DNA of 9,727 nucleotides from Chloroflexota bacterium. GTDB lineage: Bacteria; Chloroflexota; Dehalococcoidia; Lucifugimonadales; JADFKI01. The DNA lies in assembly GCA_024648655.1 (NCBI GenBank), contig JAGGDZ010000082.1, forward strand, positions 1 to 9,727, in the 5' to 3' direction. Shown here one piece after another: positions 1 to 6,963 of the stretch (position 1 is its first letter; every line of letters starts with the position of its first letter). The notes under the pieces were generated by a model. The model made no database searches and was not told the DNA's origin. It worked only from the letters and a program-made list of their open reading frames with translations. Position numbers and translations under genes: made by a program.

Positions 1-1317
1 TTCCGCGGATTGGATTGGCTTGAAGACTTTCTCTCGAGCTTCACGGGCGGCTTCATGGTCGTATCCCACGACCGTTATTTCCTGGACAAGGTGGCAACCC
101 GCATACTGGAAATCGACGATGGCAAGCTTCGCTCCTTCCGCGGCAACTTCACCAAGTACCGTGCCCTTAAGGAAGAGCAAATCCGGCGACAGCTCATTGA
201 ATACGAGCGCCAGCAAGAGTATATCGCGCGCGAGGAAGCCTTTATCCGCAGATACAAGGCAGGACAGCGTGCGCGAGAAGCACGTGGCAGGGCAACCCGA
301 CTGGAGCGGTTGGAGCGCATCGAAAAGCCGCACACCAACGAAGAGATACACCTCGGCAGTCTGAGCACATTCCGCACCGGGCAGATAGCCCTCAGAACCA
401 GCAAGCTCGCGGTCGGATACCAGCAGAACGGGCACGGCGTGGCGCTTCTCGACATTGCCGACACTCAGCTTGAACGCGGCTCGCGCACCGCTATCATCGG
501 CAGCAACGGCATAGGAAAGACCACCTTGCTGAGAACCTTGTTGGGGGAGACACCGCCAATTTCAGGGCACGTAAGCCTCGGACATAGTGTCGAACCGGGC
601 TACTACTCGCAGGGCAGCGCAGACCTGCCGCAAAACTCGTCCGTCCTCGACGCGCTGATAGATGCACGCAACTTACGCATCCCAGAGGCGCGTAACTACC
701 TCGCGCGTTTCCTATTCCGCGGCGATGACGTCTTCAAATCGACCTCCGCTCTCAGTGGTGGTGAGCGCAGCAGACTTGCCCTTGCGCGCCTGCTTATCAC
801 TGAACCGAACCTGCTGGTCCTTGACGAGCCGACAACCCATCTTGACATCCCAAGCCGCGAAGCCCTTGAAAGCATGCTCGGAAACTACGGCGGCACCCTG
901 CTATTCGTCTCCCACGACCGCCGCCTTATTTCACTGCTCGCGTCCCAACTCTGGATAGTCGAGAATGGCGAGGCAAGCCTCTTCAAGGGCGGCTTCGAGG
1001 AATGGATGCTGGAAAGGCGTATCTCGGCGGATCCTCAACCGGAAACGTCCCGCTCAGCCACTCCAAAGACACGCAGCAGGCAGTCCGACAGGCAGCGCCG
1101 CACCTCAGCAGCTCAGAAGCGCGCAAAGCAGGTAAAAATTAAGGATCAGGAAGATCTGATAACACGACTCGAAACCCAACTCGCCGAAATCAACACGGCA
1201 ATAGAATCAGCCACCGAGCGTCAGGACATCCCCGAAATCACCCGTCTCGGCAAGAAATACAATGAAACGCAAGCCCGCCTCGACCAAGCCTGGGAAGACT
1301 GGAGCGCTCTCTCCTGA
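1..1317 (+). CDS. ABC-F family ATP-binding cassette protein, 5' end cut by the window edge
   Basis: The frame is open from base 1, so the true start lies outside the window; the TTG at 10 is internal. ABC-F proteins are soluble twin-ATPase factors without membrane domains that act mostly on the ribosome. Visible, numbered from codon 10: the end of the first ATPase domain with its H-loop SHDRYFLD (19-26); a charged helical interdomain linker (about 45-110), the hallmark of ABC-F; then a complete second ATPase domain with Walker A GSNGIGKTT (bases 499-525), signature LSGGERSR (751-774), Walker B LLVLDEP (811-831) and H-loop SHD (910-918). A basic, Ser/Thr-rich stretch leads into a C-terminal coiled coil (about 375-430), like the C-terminal extension of Uup- and YfmR-type members. 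The subfamily cannot be fixed, so a translation factor and a resistance protein both remain possible. The gene converges with the next one. Confidence 0.93.
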   Translation, partial: FRGLDWLEDFLSSFTGGFMVVSHDRYFLDKVATRILEIDDGKLRSFRGNFTKYRALKEEQIRRQLIEYERQQEYIAREEAFIRRYKAGQRAREARGRATRLERLERIEKPHTNEEIHLGSLSTFRTGQIALRTSKLAVGYQQNGHGVALLDIADTQLERGSRTAIIGSNGIGKTTLLRTLLGETPPISGHVSLGHSVEPGYYSQGSADLPQNSSVLDALIDARNLRIPEARNYLARFLFRGDDVFKSTSALSGGERSRLALARLLITEPNLLVLDEPTTHLDIPSREALESMLGNYGGTLLFVSHDRRLISLLASQLWIVENGEASLFKGGFEEWMLERRISADPQPETSRSATPKTRSRQSDRQRRTSAAQKRAKQVKIKDQEDLITRLETQLAEINTAIESATERQDIPEITRLGKKYNETQARLDQAWEDWSALS

Positions 1318-1418
1318 CAGTTCCAATGTCCCATCGCCCCAATGTCCCTTCCCACTCGATGGGAGAAGAGGCTAGTATGGACCTGACGTAAACACCCCCT
1401 CCATACTGCTCATCTATG
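1318..1418. repeat. Convergent intergenic spacer with short direct and inverted repeats
   Basis: This is the 101-nt gap between the converging ABC-F and nucleotidyltransferase genes. It holds a direct repeat CCAATGTCCC (1323-1332 and 1339-1348). It also holds two inverted repeats, CCCATCG/CGATGGG (1330-1336 with 1357-1363) and AGTATGG/CCATACT (1374-1380 with 1401-1407), each with a 20-nt loop. Neither is followed by a T run on either strand, so a role as a shared terminator is only a guess from position. Confidence 0.3.
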
Positions 1419-2021
1419 TCAGTCTCCCATCCCATACCGCCATACCGCATCCTCATACGCCTCCGGCGTATTCAGGTCCAGCCTTATCTGTGGGTCGTTC
1501 AGGGCATACTCCTGCACACTGTCACGGTGCGCCTGAAATACCTCGCGTATGCCCTGCCTCTTCTCGCTGATGCACGCGAGTTCGTCGCGCAGAGACGCTG
1601 AAAATATGAGCGGATGCCCGCCATGCCCTTTATAGCGCGGCGAAGTAATCAGATGGTCACCGGAGGCGTGCGCCCGCACAACGGCGGATACGATGGCATC
1701 GGTGCGCGGCTGGTCAACGGCAAGCAGCAGAATGGCGTCCGCGCTCGGACTGATGGCACGCAGCCCTGCCTTGATGGAGGTCGTCTTGCCCTGGAGATAG
1801 TCGGGGTTCACTACGCAGCGCGCGCCCGTGCCTAACACTTGCGCCGCCACGGCATCAGCCTCATGCCCTACAACGACCACGACTTCCGATACGCCGCCAC
1901 CGAACAGCGCACTTATCTGGTGTTCAACGAGAGTTGTGCCTCGCCACGACAACAACGGCTTGGGGCGCCCCATTCGACGCGATTCGCCTGCGGCCGTAAG
2001 AATGGCTGAGACGCCGGGCAT
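1419..2021 (-). CDS. MobA/MocA-like molybdenum cofactor nucleotidyltransferase
   Basis: A 200-residue protein, about the usual length for the NTP_transf_3 (MobA-like) family. The N-terminal nucleotide-binding loop LTAAGESRRMGRPKPLL (8-24) fits the A-A-G-x-S-x-R-M-G-x-x-K pattern and is closer to MocA/PucB-type cytidylyltransferases than to GTP-using MobA. VDQP (102-105) is the metal-binding acidic motif, GHGGHPLIF (132-140) matches the family's GHP segment, and NTPEAYED (184-191) is the usual C-terminal motif. The expected role is transfer of CMP (or GMP) to molybdopterin to make the dinucleotide cofactor, in the cytoplasm. It starts 3 nt after the stop of the XdhC-like gene, with only a weak AGGCG ahead of the ATG, which suggests translational coupling. 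Substrate choice (CTP or GTP) is inferred from motif resemblance. A sugar nucleotidyltransferase is less likely given the partner. Confidence 0.85.
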   Translation of the reverse strand: MPGVSAILTAAGESRRMGRPKPLLSWRGTTLVEHQISALFGGGVSEVVVVVGHEADAVAAQVLGTGARCVVNPDYLQGKTTSIKAGLRAISPSADAILLLAVDQPRTDAIVSAVVRAHASGDHLITSPRYKGHGGHPLIFSASLRDELACISEKRQGIREVFQAHRDSVQEYALNDPQIRLDLNTPEAYEDAVWRYGMGD

Positions 2022-2024
2022 CGC

Positions 2025-3161
2025 CTAGTCTGCTACCACCGCTGCGGCGCCGTGCTTCTCCTCGATACGGCTCATCAGGCGCTCTTCGAGCTTCATCACG
2101 CTGCCGGTGCCGCCCAGACGGAACATCAGCACTTCCGACATAATGCTCACCGCAATCTCTTCAGGTGTGCGCGCTCCGATGTCCAATCCGATGGGCGCGC
2201 GCAACTCGCGTATGCGCTCATTCGAGATGCCCATCCGCATTAGGTCCTCATAGATGAGGATAATCTTACGCTTGCTGCCCAGGAGTCCCACATACTTTGC
2301 TGAAGTCCTAGCGGCGGCGGCGAGCGCGACATTGTCGTAGCGGTGCCCGCGCGTAGCGACTATGATGAAGGTGTTCGGGTTGATGGGCAGTTCGCTCAGC
2401 GCGTCCTCCGGTTTCTTGGCGACGATTATGTCCGCCTCCGGGAAGCGCTCCGCATTGGCGAATTCCTCTCGGTCGTCCGTAACGAACACGCGAAAGCCCA
2501 GCGTCTTTGCAAGCGGCGCGACTGACTTGGAAACATGCCCGCCGCCGCACAGAACCAGTTGTGGGGGTGTGGTATAGGCTTCTATGAAATACTCGGCGCC
2601 GTTTCCGGTGACGACGTACTTATTCTTGCCATGCACCATCAGCTCAAACGCCTCTTCAATGGCGCCCTCGTCCAGCTCGGGGCTTCCTAGTGAACCGACC
2701 GTAGAGCCGTCCTGCCGGATGAACATCTTCGCGCCGATAGTCGCAGCCGAGCCGCTCCCGCCACGTATCAGGCTTGCCAGAGCGACCGCGTCGCCGCCTG
2801 TGTATGCGTCCTCAATCTCCTTCGCGAAGTCCAGATACTCGCCCGGCTCGTAAACGGGATCGATAAGGAAGAACATCGTGCCGCCACATATCAGCCCATC
2901 CTCAGCGGCAAGGTCTTCGTTCAATTCGTACTCTCGGTACTCCGCGGCGCCTCCACTCTTCAGCAGTTCGCTCGCTGCGAACCAGATGTCGCCCTCGACG
3001 CAGCCGCCGCCAAGTGTGCCTACGCCGCTGCCGTCGGTCCGCACCAGCAGCTTAGACCCCGGCTTCTGCGGAGTCGATCCCTTCGTGCCAATCACCGTAG
3101 CGACAACTACGGGCGCTTCGCTCTCAAGTTGCCTGACCGCTTCATTGAAGACTACCTGCAT
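2025..3161 (-). CDS. XdhC/CoxI family molybdoenzyme maturation factor
   Basis: A 378-residue protein with both halves of the family. The N-terminal XdhC/CoxI domain has GTLGGGCVEGD (48-58) and GLICGG (89-94). The C-terminal Rossmann-type domain has VLCGGGHVSKSVAPLA (203-218), DDR (229-231), ATRGHRYDN (269-277), YVGLLGSKRK (290-299) and the end motif PIGLDIGARTPEEIA (323-337). In characterised relatives, XdhC binds molybdenum cofactor, promotes its sulfuration and delivers it to xanthine-dehydrogenase-type apoenzymes. The frame is open up to an ATG at 3242, but I place the start at 3161. AAGGCGG (3168-3174) sits 6 nt ahead of that ATG, and the extra 27 residues are basic and unlike the family. 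A promoter candidate lies at 3207-3241. It is the first gene of a two-gene unit with the MocA-like transferase; no molybdoenzyme subunit is in the window. Confidence 0.93.
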   Translation of the reverse strand: MQVVFNEAVRQLESEAPVVVATVIGTKGSTPQKPGSKLLVRTDGSGVGTLGGGCVEGDIWFAASELLKSGGAAEYREYELNEDLAAEDGLICGGTMFFLIDPVYEPGEYLDFAKEIEDAYTGGDAVALASLIRGGSGSAATIGAKMFIRQDGSTVGSLGSPELDEGAIEEAFELMVHGKNKYVVTGNGAEYFIEAYTTPPQLVLCGGGHVSKSVAPLAKTLGFRVFVTDDREEFANAERFPEADIIVAKKPEDALSELPINPNTFIIVATRGHRYDNVALAAAARTSAKYVGLLGSKRKIILIYEDLMRMGISNERIRELRAPIGLDIGARTPEEIAVSIMSEVLMFRLGGTGSVMKLEERLMSRIEEKHGAAAVVAD

Positions 3162-3206
3162 TATGCACCGCCTTTTTCGCCGCTCGTCGCGCTTTGGGGA
3201 TTTCCA

Positions 3207-3241
3207 ATTATAGATTATCAAAATCTGGCTAATTCTGTCCA
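3207..3241 (-). promoter_or_regulatory. Sigma70-type promoter candidate for the xdhC-mocA-like unit
   Basis: Read on the minus strand, TGGACA (3236-3241) is followed after 16 nt by GATAAT (3214-3219), each one base or so from consensus. A perfect TATAAT (3207-3212) lies just downstream but has no matching -35 at the right distance. The element is about 45 nt ahead of the start at 3161. It lies inside the longer open frame that would begin at 3242, which supports the shorter start. Confidence 0.45.
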
Positions 3242-3385
3242 TCCATGCCGGATGGTCAAAGAAATATGCAGAAGGGATAGTTCAAGCGTCTCTTGAGCAA
3301 ATAGGTTCTGGTTTCGCGCGCAGGCAGGAAAGACGGAGGGGGCCCGAAAGCGGGATTTTTACACATATCTCGATAGTCACACGAG

Positions 3386-4399
3386 TCACACCTCCTTGAT
3401 AAGCACCCACATCGGCTCCCCGCCCACATCGTATGTCGCAAGCCTTGTCAGCGTCCCATTTCCTTCGATTCTATACGCAGCGAGCCGCCCGGTTTCAAGC
3501 CCCGCCGCATACAGGAAACGTCCGCTCGGATCAATACCAAACGCGCGCGGCACTGCCTCGCTTTCAGCATGTCCGATAGCCGTAAGCGCCCCGCTCTCAG
3601 CATCTACGCTGAAGCATGCGATGCTGTTGTGTCCCCTATTCGGCGCGTAAAGGAACTCCCCCGAAGGCACAATCTGAATCTGCGAGCAGCTGTTGCGTTC
3701 TATATATCCCTCCGGCAATGTGGATATAGTCTGAAACGCACTCAGTGTCCCTGCTTCCGAATCAAAGTTGTAGCCTGTAACACTGCAACCCTGCTCGTCC
3801 GAGAAGTAGAGGATGTCCTTGCTCGGATGAAAGCAGAAGTGGCGCGGACCAAGCTCCGCATCCATCTCAACCCGTGCCGGCGTGTTCGGCGTAATGTGCC
3901 CAGTCTCCGAGTCGAACCTGAACTGGAATATCGCGTTAGGCCCAGTGCCGCCCGATATATGCGGCACGAACGCGAACCTGTTTGAAGGGTCGGTCTGCAT
4001 CGAGTGCGCGCCTTTAGCGGTCGCCAGCCACTCTACCGGAGGAGCGGTTAGTGCGCCATCGTCTCCAATGGCATGCACCGCGCATCGTCCGCCCTCATAG
4101 TATGCTGACAGCAGAAATCGCCCGTTTCTGTCCGTCGCAAGGTAGCACGGATCATTGTCCACCGCAACATCTCCGATATGCGTCAGTTCGCCGCCTCTGC
4201 CGATCGCGTAGCTCGAAATCGTAATTTCGTCTCGGCAGCCCACATGCATCCTGTCGCTTGTAGGATTCACTGCAAGAGGTGCAGGTCGTGCAGCTGTCCG
4301 CACATCTCCGATATGCTTCAGCTCCCCTGTCCCTTCATTCACATCGTACCGCGCAATCCTGTCTTCCGCTGAAAGGGTGATATACATCTGCATTGCCAT
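3386..4399 (-). CDS. Lactonase family (6-phosphogluconolactonase-like) beta-propeller protein
   Basis: A 337-residue protein with no signal peptide, the size of the seven-bladed YbhE/Pgl-type lactonase family (Pfam Lactonase, PF10282). The repeating pattern of blades is visible: a strand with YxV or FxxD followed by 'SGxLTxIG' (for example ELKHIGDV 26-33, ELTHIGDV 71-78, ALTAIGHA 271-278). Family motifs include GPRHFCFHPS (184-193), YAPNRGHNSI (251-260) and the last-blade FGIDPSGRFLYAAG (287-300). Members hydrolyse 6-phosphogluconolactone or other sugar lactones, or cyclic muconate esters; the substrate here cannot be read from sequence. The ATG at 4399 follows an AGGATG element. ATGs at 4393 and 4387 are possible alternatives that would change only the first few residues. 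It is the last gene of the minus-strand unit, 32 nt after the M16 protease. A purely structural propeller without lactonase activity is possible. Confidence 0.85.
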   Translation of the reverse strand: MAMQMYITLSAEDRIARYDVNEGTGELKHIGDVRTAARPAPLAVNPTSDRMHVGCRDEITISSYAIGRGGELTHIGDVAVDNDPCYLATDRNGRFLLSAYYEGGRCAVHAIGDDGALTAPPVEWLATAKGAHSMQTDPSNRFAFVPHISGGTGPNAIFQFRFDSETGHITPNTPARVEMDAELGPRHFCFHPSKDILYFSDEQGCSVTGYNFDSEAGTLSAFQTISTLPEGYIERNSCSQIQIVPSGEFLYAPNRGHNSIACFSVDAESGALTAIGHAESEAVPRAFGIDPSGRFLYAAGLETGRLAAYRIEGNGTLTRLATYDVGGEPMWVLIKEV

Positions 4400-4410
4400 T
4401 ATTCACATCC

Positions 4411-4421
4411 TATTCATCCTG
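4411..4421. repeat. Single copy of the TATCCATCCTG-type spacer repeat
   Basis: TATTCATCCTG differs by one base from the unit duplicated at 5711-5735. On the minus strand it forms CAGGATGAATA directly followed by GGATGTGAATA and then the ATG of the lactonase-like gene, so the leader holds two imperfect copies of a GGATG(N)AATA element that also supplies the ribosome binding site. Confidence 0.5.
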
Positions 4422-4431
4422 TTAGTGCCCG

Positions 4432-5694
4432 TCACAACCTCAGCATCCGTTCTATCCGCCGGTGCCCCCTGCAAGGTCCCACTACCGCGATGTTCAGCCG
4501 ATCAGATACGAGAATATCGTTGGCGAGGCACAGCACATCGTCAATTGTCACCGCGTTCACCTGCTTCATCACATCGTCAACGTGGGCGATGTTCCCCAGC
4601 AGCATCTCGGACTGTCCCATCCAGCTGGCGACAGCCCGCGTGTCCTCCATCCGCAGCATAAGCCGCCCCGCGCTCAGACGCTTCGCCTTCTCCAGCTCGT
4701 CCTCCGGTAAGCCGTTCCGCAGTGCGCCAACCTGCTCCAGTATCGTCTGCACCGCGTCATATACGCGCTTCGGGTCAACGCCCGCTGACACGACAATCGC
4801 GCCCGTGTCCGTGAAATGACTGACCGCGCTGTGTACGTCGTAGGCAAGCCCGCGCTTCTCTCGCACCTCCACGAACAGGCGGCTGCTCATGCCCTCGCCA
4901 AGAGCCACACTCAGCAGGTCGAGAGCATACCGCTGAGGATGCGTCAGAGACACCCCCGGCAGCGCAATCGACATATGCGCCTGCTCGGTCTTGCGGTACT
5001 CCACTTTCGATTGCGGCTCGTGCTGCGCGCCATTGTACGGTGTCCACTCGTTGCGCCCCCCCGGCTCCCAGCCTTCGCTGAGCCGTTCCACCTGCGCCAC
5101 CACATCGTCGTGTGACACGTTCCCCGCAACGCTCACAACTATGTTGTCCGGGGTGTAGTACGCTGATACGAAGTCCAGAATCATCTCACGGCTGATTCCC
5201 CCAACGCTCTCCCGAGTCCCTCCTATGTCTCGCCCGAGCGGATGCCCGGGCCAAAGCATTTCGTCTATCAGAGCTTCCACCTTATAAGTGGGATAGTCGT
5301 TTATCATCCCCAGTTCCTCGAAGATGACATGCCGCTCCTTCTCGATGTCGTCCGACTCATACAGTGAGTTGCGGAGGATGTCGAAGAGCAGTGCAAGGCT
5401 CTCCTCGAAGTACGGCTGCGCTATCTTACACCAATAGACGGTCAGCTCATGCTCGGTCGCAGCGTTTATGACGCCTCCCACTCCCTCGATCGCCGCGCTT
5501 ATCTGCTGTGGTTCGGGACGCATCGTCGTTCCCTTGAACACCATATGCTCCAGGAAATGCGAAAGCCCCGCCTCTTCGTCCGACTCGTAGCGCGAACCAA
5601 CGCCCACGAACACGCACGTACTCACCGAGCGAGTATGCGACATCTCGCTCGTCACCACCCGCATCCCATTATCCAGCGAACTCTTCTGAAACAT
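4432..5694 (-). CDS. M16 family zinc metallopeptidase (pitrilysin / processing-peptidase type)
   Basis: A 420-residue protein, the normal length of bacterial single-repeat-pair M16B peptidases. The inverted zinc site HFLEH is at residues 46-50 (H46 and H50 as ligands, E49 as catalytic base). The third ligand fits E126 in VIFEEL, 76 residues after H50 as in mitochondrial processing peptidase beta. The second half carries the substrate-binding RGLAYDVHS segment, and the N-terminus LDNGMRVVTSEM is typical. The family degrades peptides or removes presequences. No signal peptide is seen, so action in the cytoplasm is likely. The ATG at 5694 is fixed by the family N-terminus, although GGAGG ends only 2 nt before it. 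It is the middle gene of the unit, 63 nt after the dehydrogenase. All catalytic residues are present, so it should be active and not the inactive partner subunit. Confidence 0.94.
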   Translation of the reverse strand: MFQKSSLDNGMRVVTSEMSHTRSVSTCVFVGVGSRYESDEEAGLSHFLEHMVFKGTTMRPEPQQISAAIEGVGGVINAATEHELTVYWCKIAQPYFEESLALLFDILRNSLYESDDIEKERHVIFEELGMINDYPTYKVEALIDEMLWPGHPLGRDIGGTRESVGGISREMILDFVSAYYTPDNIVVSVAGNVSHDDVVAQVERLSEGWEPGGRNEWTPYNGAQHEPQSKVEYRKTEQAHMSIALPGVSLTHPQRYALDLLSVALGEGMSSRLFVEVREKRGLAYDVHSAVSHFTDTGAIVVSAGVDPKRVYDAVQTILEQVGALRNGLPEDELEKAKRLSAGRLMLRMEDTRAVASWMGQSEMLLGNIAHVDDVMKQVNAVTIDDVLCLANDILVSDRLNIAVVGPCRGHRRIERMLRL

Positions 5695-5710
5695 TTCCTC
5701 CCCTAGCTCT

Positions 5711-5735
5711 TATCCATCCTGTCCTATCCATCCTG
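5711..5735. repeat. Tandem direct repeat TATCCATCCTG x2
   Basis: Two identical 11-bp copies (5711-5721 and 5725-5735) are separated by TCC, giving a 14-bp period. The repeat lies in the 63-nt spacer ahead of the M16 protease gene. On the minus strand the copies read CAGGATGGATA and lie in the leader, upstream of the GGGGAGG ribosome binding sequence. Confidence 0.7.
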
Positions 5736-5743
5736 CGCATCAA

Positions 5744-5767
5744 TGTTAGATTCCTTGTTAGATTCCT
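5744..5767. repeat. Perfect 12-bp tandem duplication overlapping a stop codon
   Basis: TGTTAGATTCCT occurs twice in a row (5744-5755 and 5756-5767). The right-hand copy contains the last codons and TAA stop of the dehydrogenase gene (TTA at 5758-5760 on the plus strand). The left-hand copy repeats the same bases just past the stop, so a slippage event would leave the protein end unchanged. Confidence 0.75.
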
Positions 5768-6657
5768 TCCTTCTCCGTCCTAATCTCCACGCCCGCCCGT
5801 TCCTCCTGCACTTTCGCCACAGCCCCGGCCGCTTCCCTGCCCCAGCCCTTGTTCTGTCCTGCGATGTAGCGCTGCTGCGCTATGTTCGACATCTCCATTG
5901 GCACTCGCAGCCGTCGCCCCATATCCGTCGCCAGTCCCACATCCTTCGCCGCGAGGTCAAGCTGAAAGCCCGGCTCGAAGTTCCCGACGAACAGCCCTGC
6001 CGGAAAGCCCTGCATGCTCTGCGTATTCCCCGAGCTGCCCTTCACGGCATCGAACAGCGTCTGTGCGTCCACGCCCGCCTTCACGCCAAGGCTGAACGCC
6101 TCGGACAGCAGTACGCCCACGCTCAACCCGATGAGATTGTTCACAATCTTGCAAATCGCGCCCGAACCCAGGTCGCCGCAGCGCATCACCTTATCGCCGA
6201 TCCTGTCAAGCACCGGCTTGCACCGCGTGTAAGCGTCCTCGTCGCCTCCGACCATGACGCACAGCGTTCCCGCCTCAGCGCCCCCCACGCCCCCGCTGAC
6301 AGGCGCGTCCAGCACCGTAACACCCGCGCTCTCGCCCGCCGCGCTGACGCGATAGATGGTATCGGGGTCGGTTGTGCTGAGGTCGAAATACACCGTCCCC
6401 GCACCCGCGCCGCTCAGGATGCCGCCCTCTCCCAATGCGACCTCCTCCACATCCTGCGGGCGCGGCAGCGAGGTGAACACCACATCGCTCGCTGCGGCAA
6501 CGGCGGCGGGGCTGTCCGCCCAAGTCGCGCCCATCGAAAGCAGCTCTTCGGCGGCTTCCCTACGTATGTCGAACACCGTCATCTCGTAGCCGCCTGCCGC
6601 GATGTTTCGCGCCATGTGCCGCCCCATAAACCCAACGCCGATGAAGCCTACTTTCAT
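5758..6657 (-). CDS. NAD(P)-dependent beta-hydroxyacid dehydrogenase (3-hydroxyisobutyrate dehydrogenase family)
   Basis: A 299-residue protein, the standard length of this family. It has the N-terminal dinucleotide site GFIGVGFMG (4-12), substrate-binding DAPVSGGVGGAEAGT (117-131), the catalytic-lysine segment GDLGSGAICKIVNN (161-174, K170 as catalytic base, N174 conserved) and LAAKD (235-239). Members oxidise 3-hydroxyisobutyrate, tartronate semialdehyde (in reverse), 6-phosphogluconate-like or related beta-hydroxy acids. The acidic residue that follows the fingerprint strand is D30 (VFDIRR), which usually favours NAD over NADP. AAGGAG (6664-6669) sits 6 nt ahead of the ATG, a strong start. 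It is the first gene of a three-gene minus-strand unit, with a promoter candidate at 6725-6754. The exact substrate is unknown: 3-hydroxyisobutyrate and tartronate semialdehyde are both plausible, and the downstream lactonase hints at sugar-acid chemistry without proving it. Confidence 0.92.
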   Translation of the reverse strand: MKVGFIGVGFMGRHMARNIAAGGYEMTVFDIRREAAEELLSMGATWADSPAAVAAASDVVFTSLPRPQDVEEVALGEGGILSGAGAGTVYFDLSTTDPDTIYRVSAAGESAGVTVLDAPVSGGVGGAEAGTLCVMVGGDEDAYTRCKPVLDRIGDKVMRCGDLGSGAICKIVNNLIGLSVGVLLSEAFSLGVKAGVDAQTLFDAVKGSSGNTQSMQGFPAGLFVGNFEPGFQLDLAAKDVGLATDMGRRLRVPMEMSNIAQQRYIAGQNKGWGREAAGAVAKVQEERAGVEIRTEKEGI

Positions 6658-6671
6658 GTTGGTCTCCTTTG

Positions 6672-6703
6672 TCAGTGTATCAGTCGGTCAGTTCGTCAGC
6701 CTG
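6672..6703. repeat. Four TCAG units at an exact 8-bp period
   Basis: TCAGTGTA, TCAGTCGG, TCAGTTCG and TCAGCCTG follow one another at 6672, 6680, 6688 and 6696. The array ends 2 nt from the ribosome binding site of the dehydrogenase gene, so it lies in that gene's leader. It could be a cluster of operator half-sites or simply a decayed octamer repeat. Confidence 0.65.
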
Positions 6704-6724
6704 TGGAAACTGATGGTTGGGGGA

Positions 6725-6754
6725 ATGATAACGCCCATCTGCAAACGCAAGCAA
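6725..6754 (-). promoter_or_regulatory. Promoter candidate for the dehydrogenase-protease-lactonase unit
   Basis: On the minus strand TTGCTT (6749-6754) is followed after 18 nt by TATCAT (6725-6730). The -10 matches consensus at five of six positions; the -35 matches only TTG. Transcription would begin near 6718, leaving a leader of about 60 nt that contains the 8-bp-period array. Confidence 0.3.
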
Positions 6755-6766
6755 GTTGTGCAAGGC

Positions 6767-6786
6767 TCAGTTTATGGTAATACTGA
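6767..6786. promoter_or_regulatory. Operator-like palindrome TCAGT-N10-ACTGA
   Basis: TCAGT (6767-6771) and ACTGA (6782-6786) are perfect inverted half-sites with a 10-nt AT-rich centre, a spacing of 15 nt from start to start that suits a dimeric regulator. It lies just upstream of the minus-strand promoter candidate and shares its half-site with the array at 6672-6703. No regulator gene is in the window. Confidence 0.3.
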
Positions 6787-6963
6787 CCATGCCATCGGCC
6801 GCTTACAGATTGCAATCCCCAAAATCCTTACTCGCATAAAAGCATCTAAACAGACGAACCCTCTCTAAACAACCCGATTCTATGCCCAGCGAAGCGCAAT
6901 CAGTTCACACTGCACACCGGAATGCAGATCAAACCGGAAGACACTAACAACAGGAGCGCCACG

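Larger units (their letters stand above)
6658..6963. other. 306-nt divergent intergenic control region
   Basis: This stretch separates the dehydrogenase unit (minus) from the redox lipoprotein pair (plus), so it should hold promoters for both. TCAGT or its complement ACTGA occurs at 6672, 6680, 6688, 6709, 6767, 6782 and 6900, far more often than chance for a pentamer in 300 nt. TCTAAACA is repeated at 6845-6852 and 6864-6871. No good plus-strand promoter stands out; TTGCAA (6810-6815) with CATAAA (6835-6840) is a weak candidate with a long 19-nt spacer. An in-frame ATG at 6922 belongs to this region and is not taken as a start. No RNA gene was recognised. Confidence 0.55.

Noticed and set aside
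3162..3242. Upstream extension of the XdhC-like protein to the ATG at 3242
   Set aside because: The added residues are unlike the family, they overlap the promoter candidate, and the ATG at 3161 has a well-placed AAGGCGG.
3343..3360. CCCG-AAAG-CGGG followed by five T as a terminator
   Set aside because: It would work only on the plus strand, where no gene precedes it, and the stem is just 4 bp. On the minus strand it lacks the T run after the stem.
3256..3441. A 61-codon minus-strand frame between the lactonase and XdhC-like genes
   Set aside because: It overlaps the lactonase end in another frame, has no ribosome binding site, and shows no motif beyond scattered cysteines.
5711..5767. The clustered direct repeats as a CRISPR array
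   Set aside because: The repeats are only 11-12 bp with 0-3 nt between copies, and there are no spacers or cas genes.
5743..6780. A 345-codon plus-strand open frame opposite the dehydrogenase gene
   Set aside because: It is the antisense shadow of a clear dehydrogenase gene; its translation is His/Arg/Ala-rich without any domain, signal or ribosome binding site.
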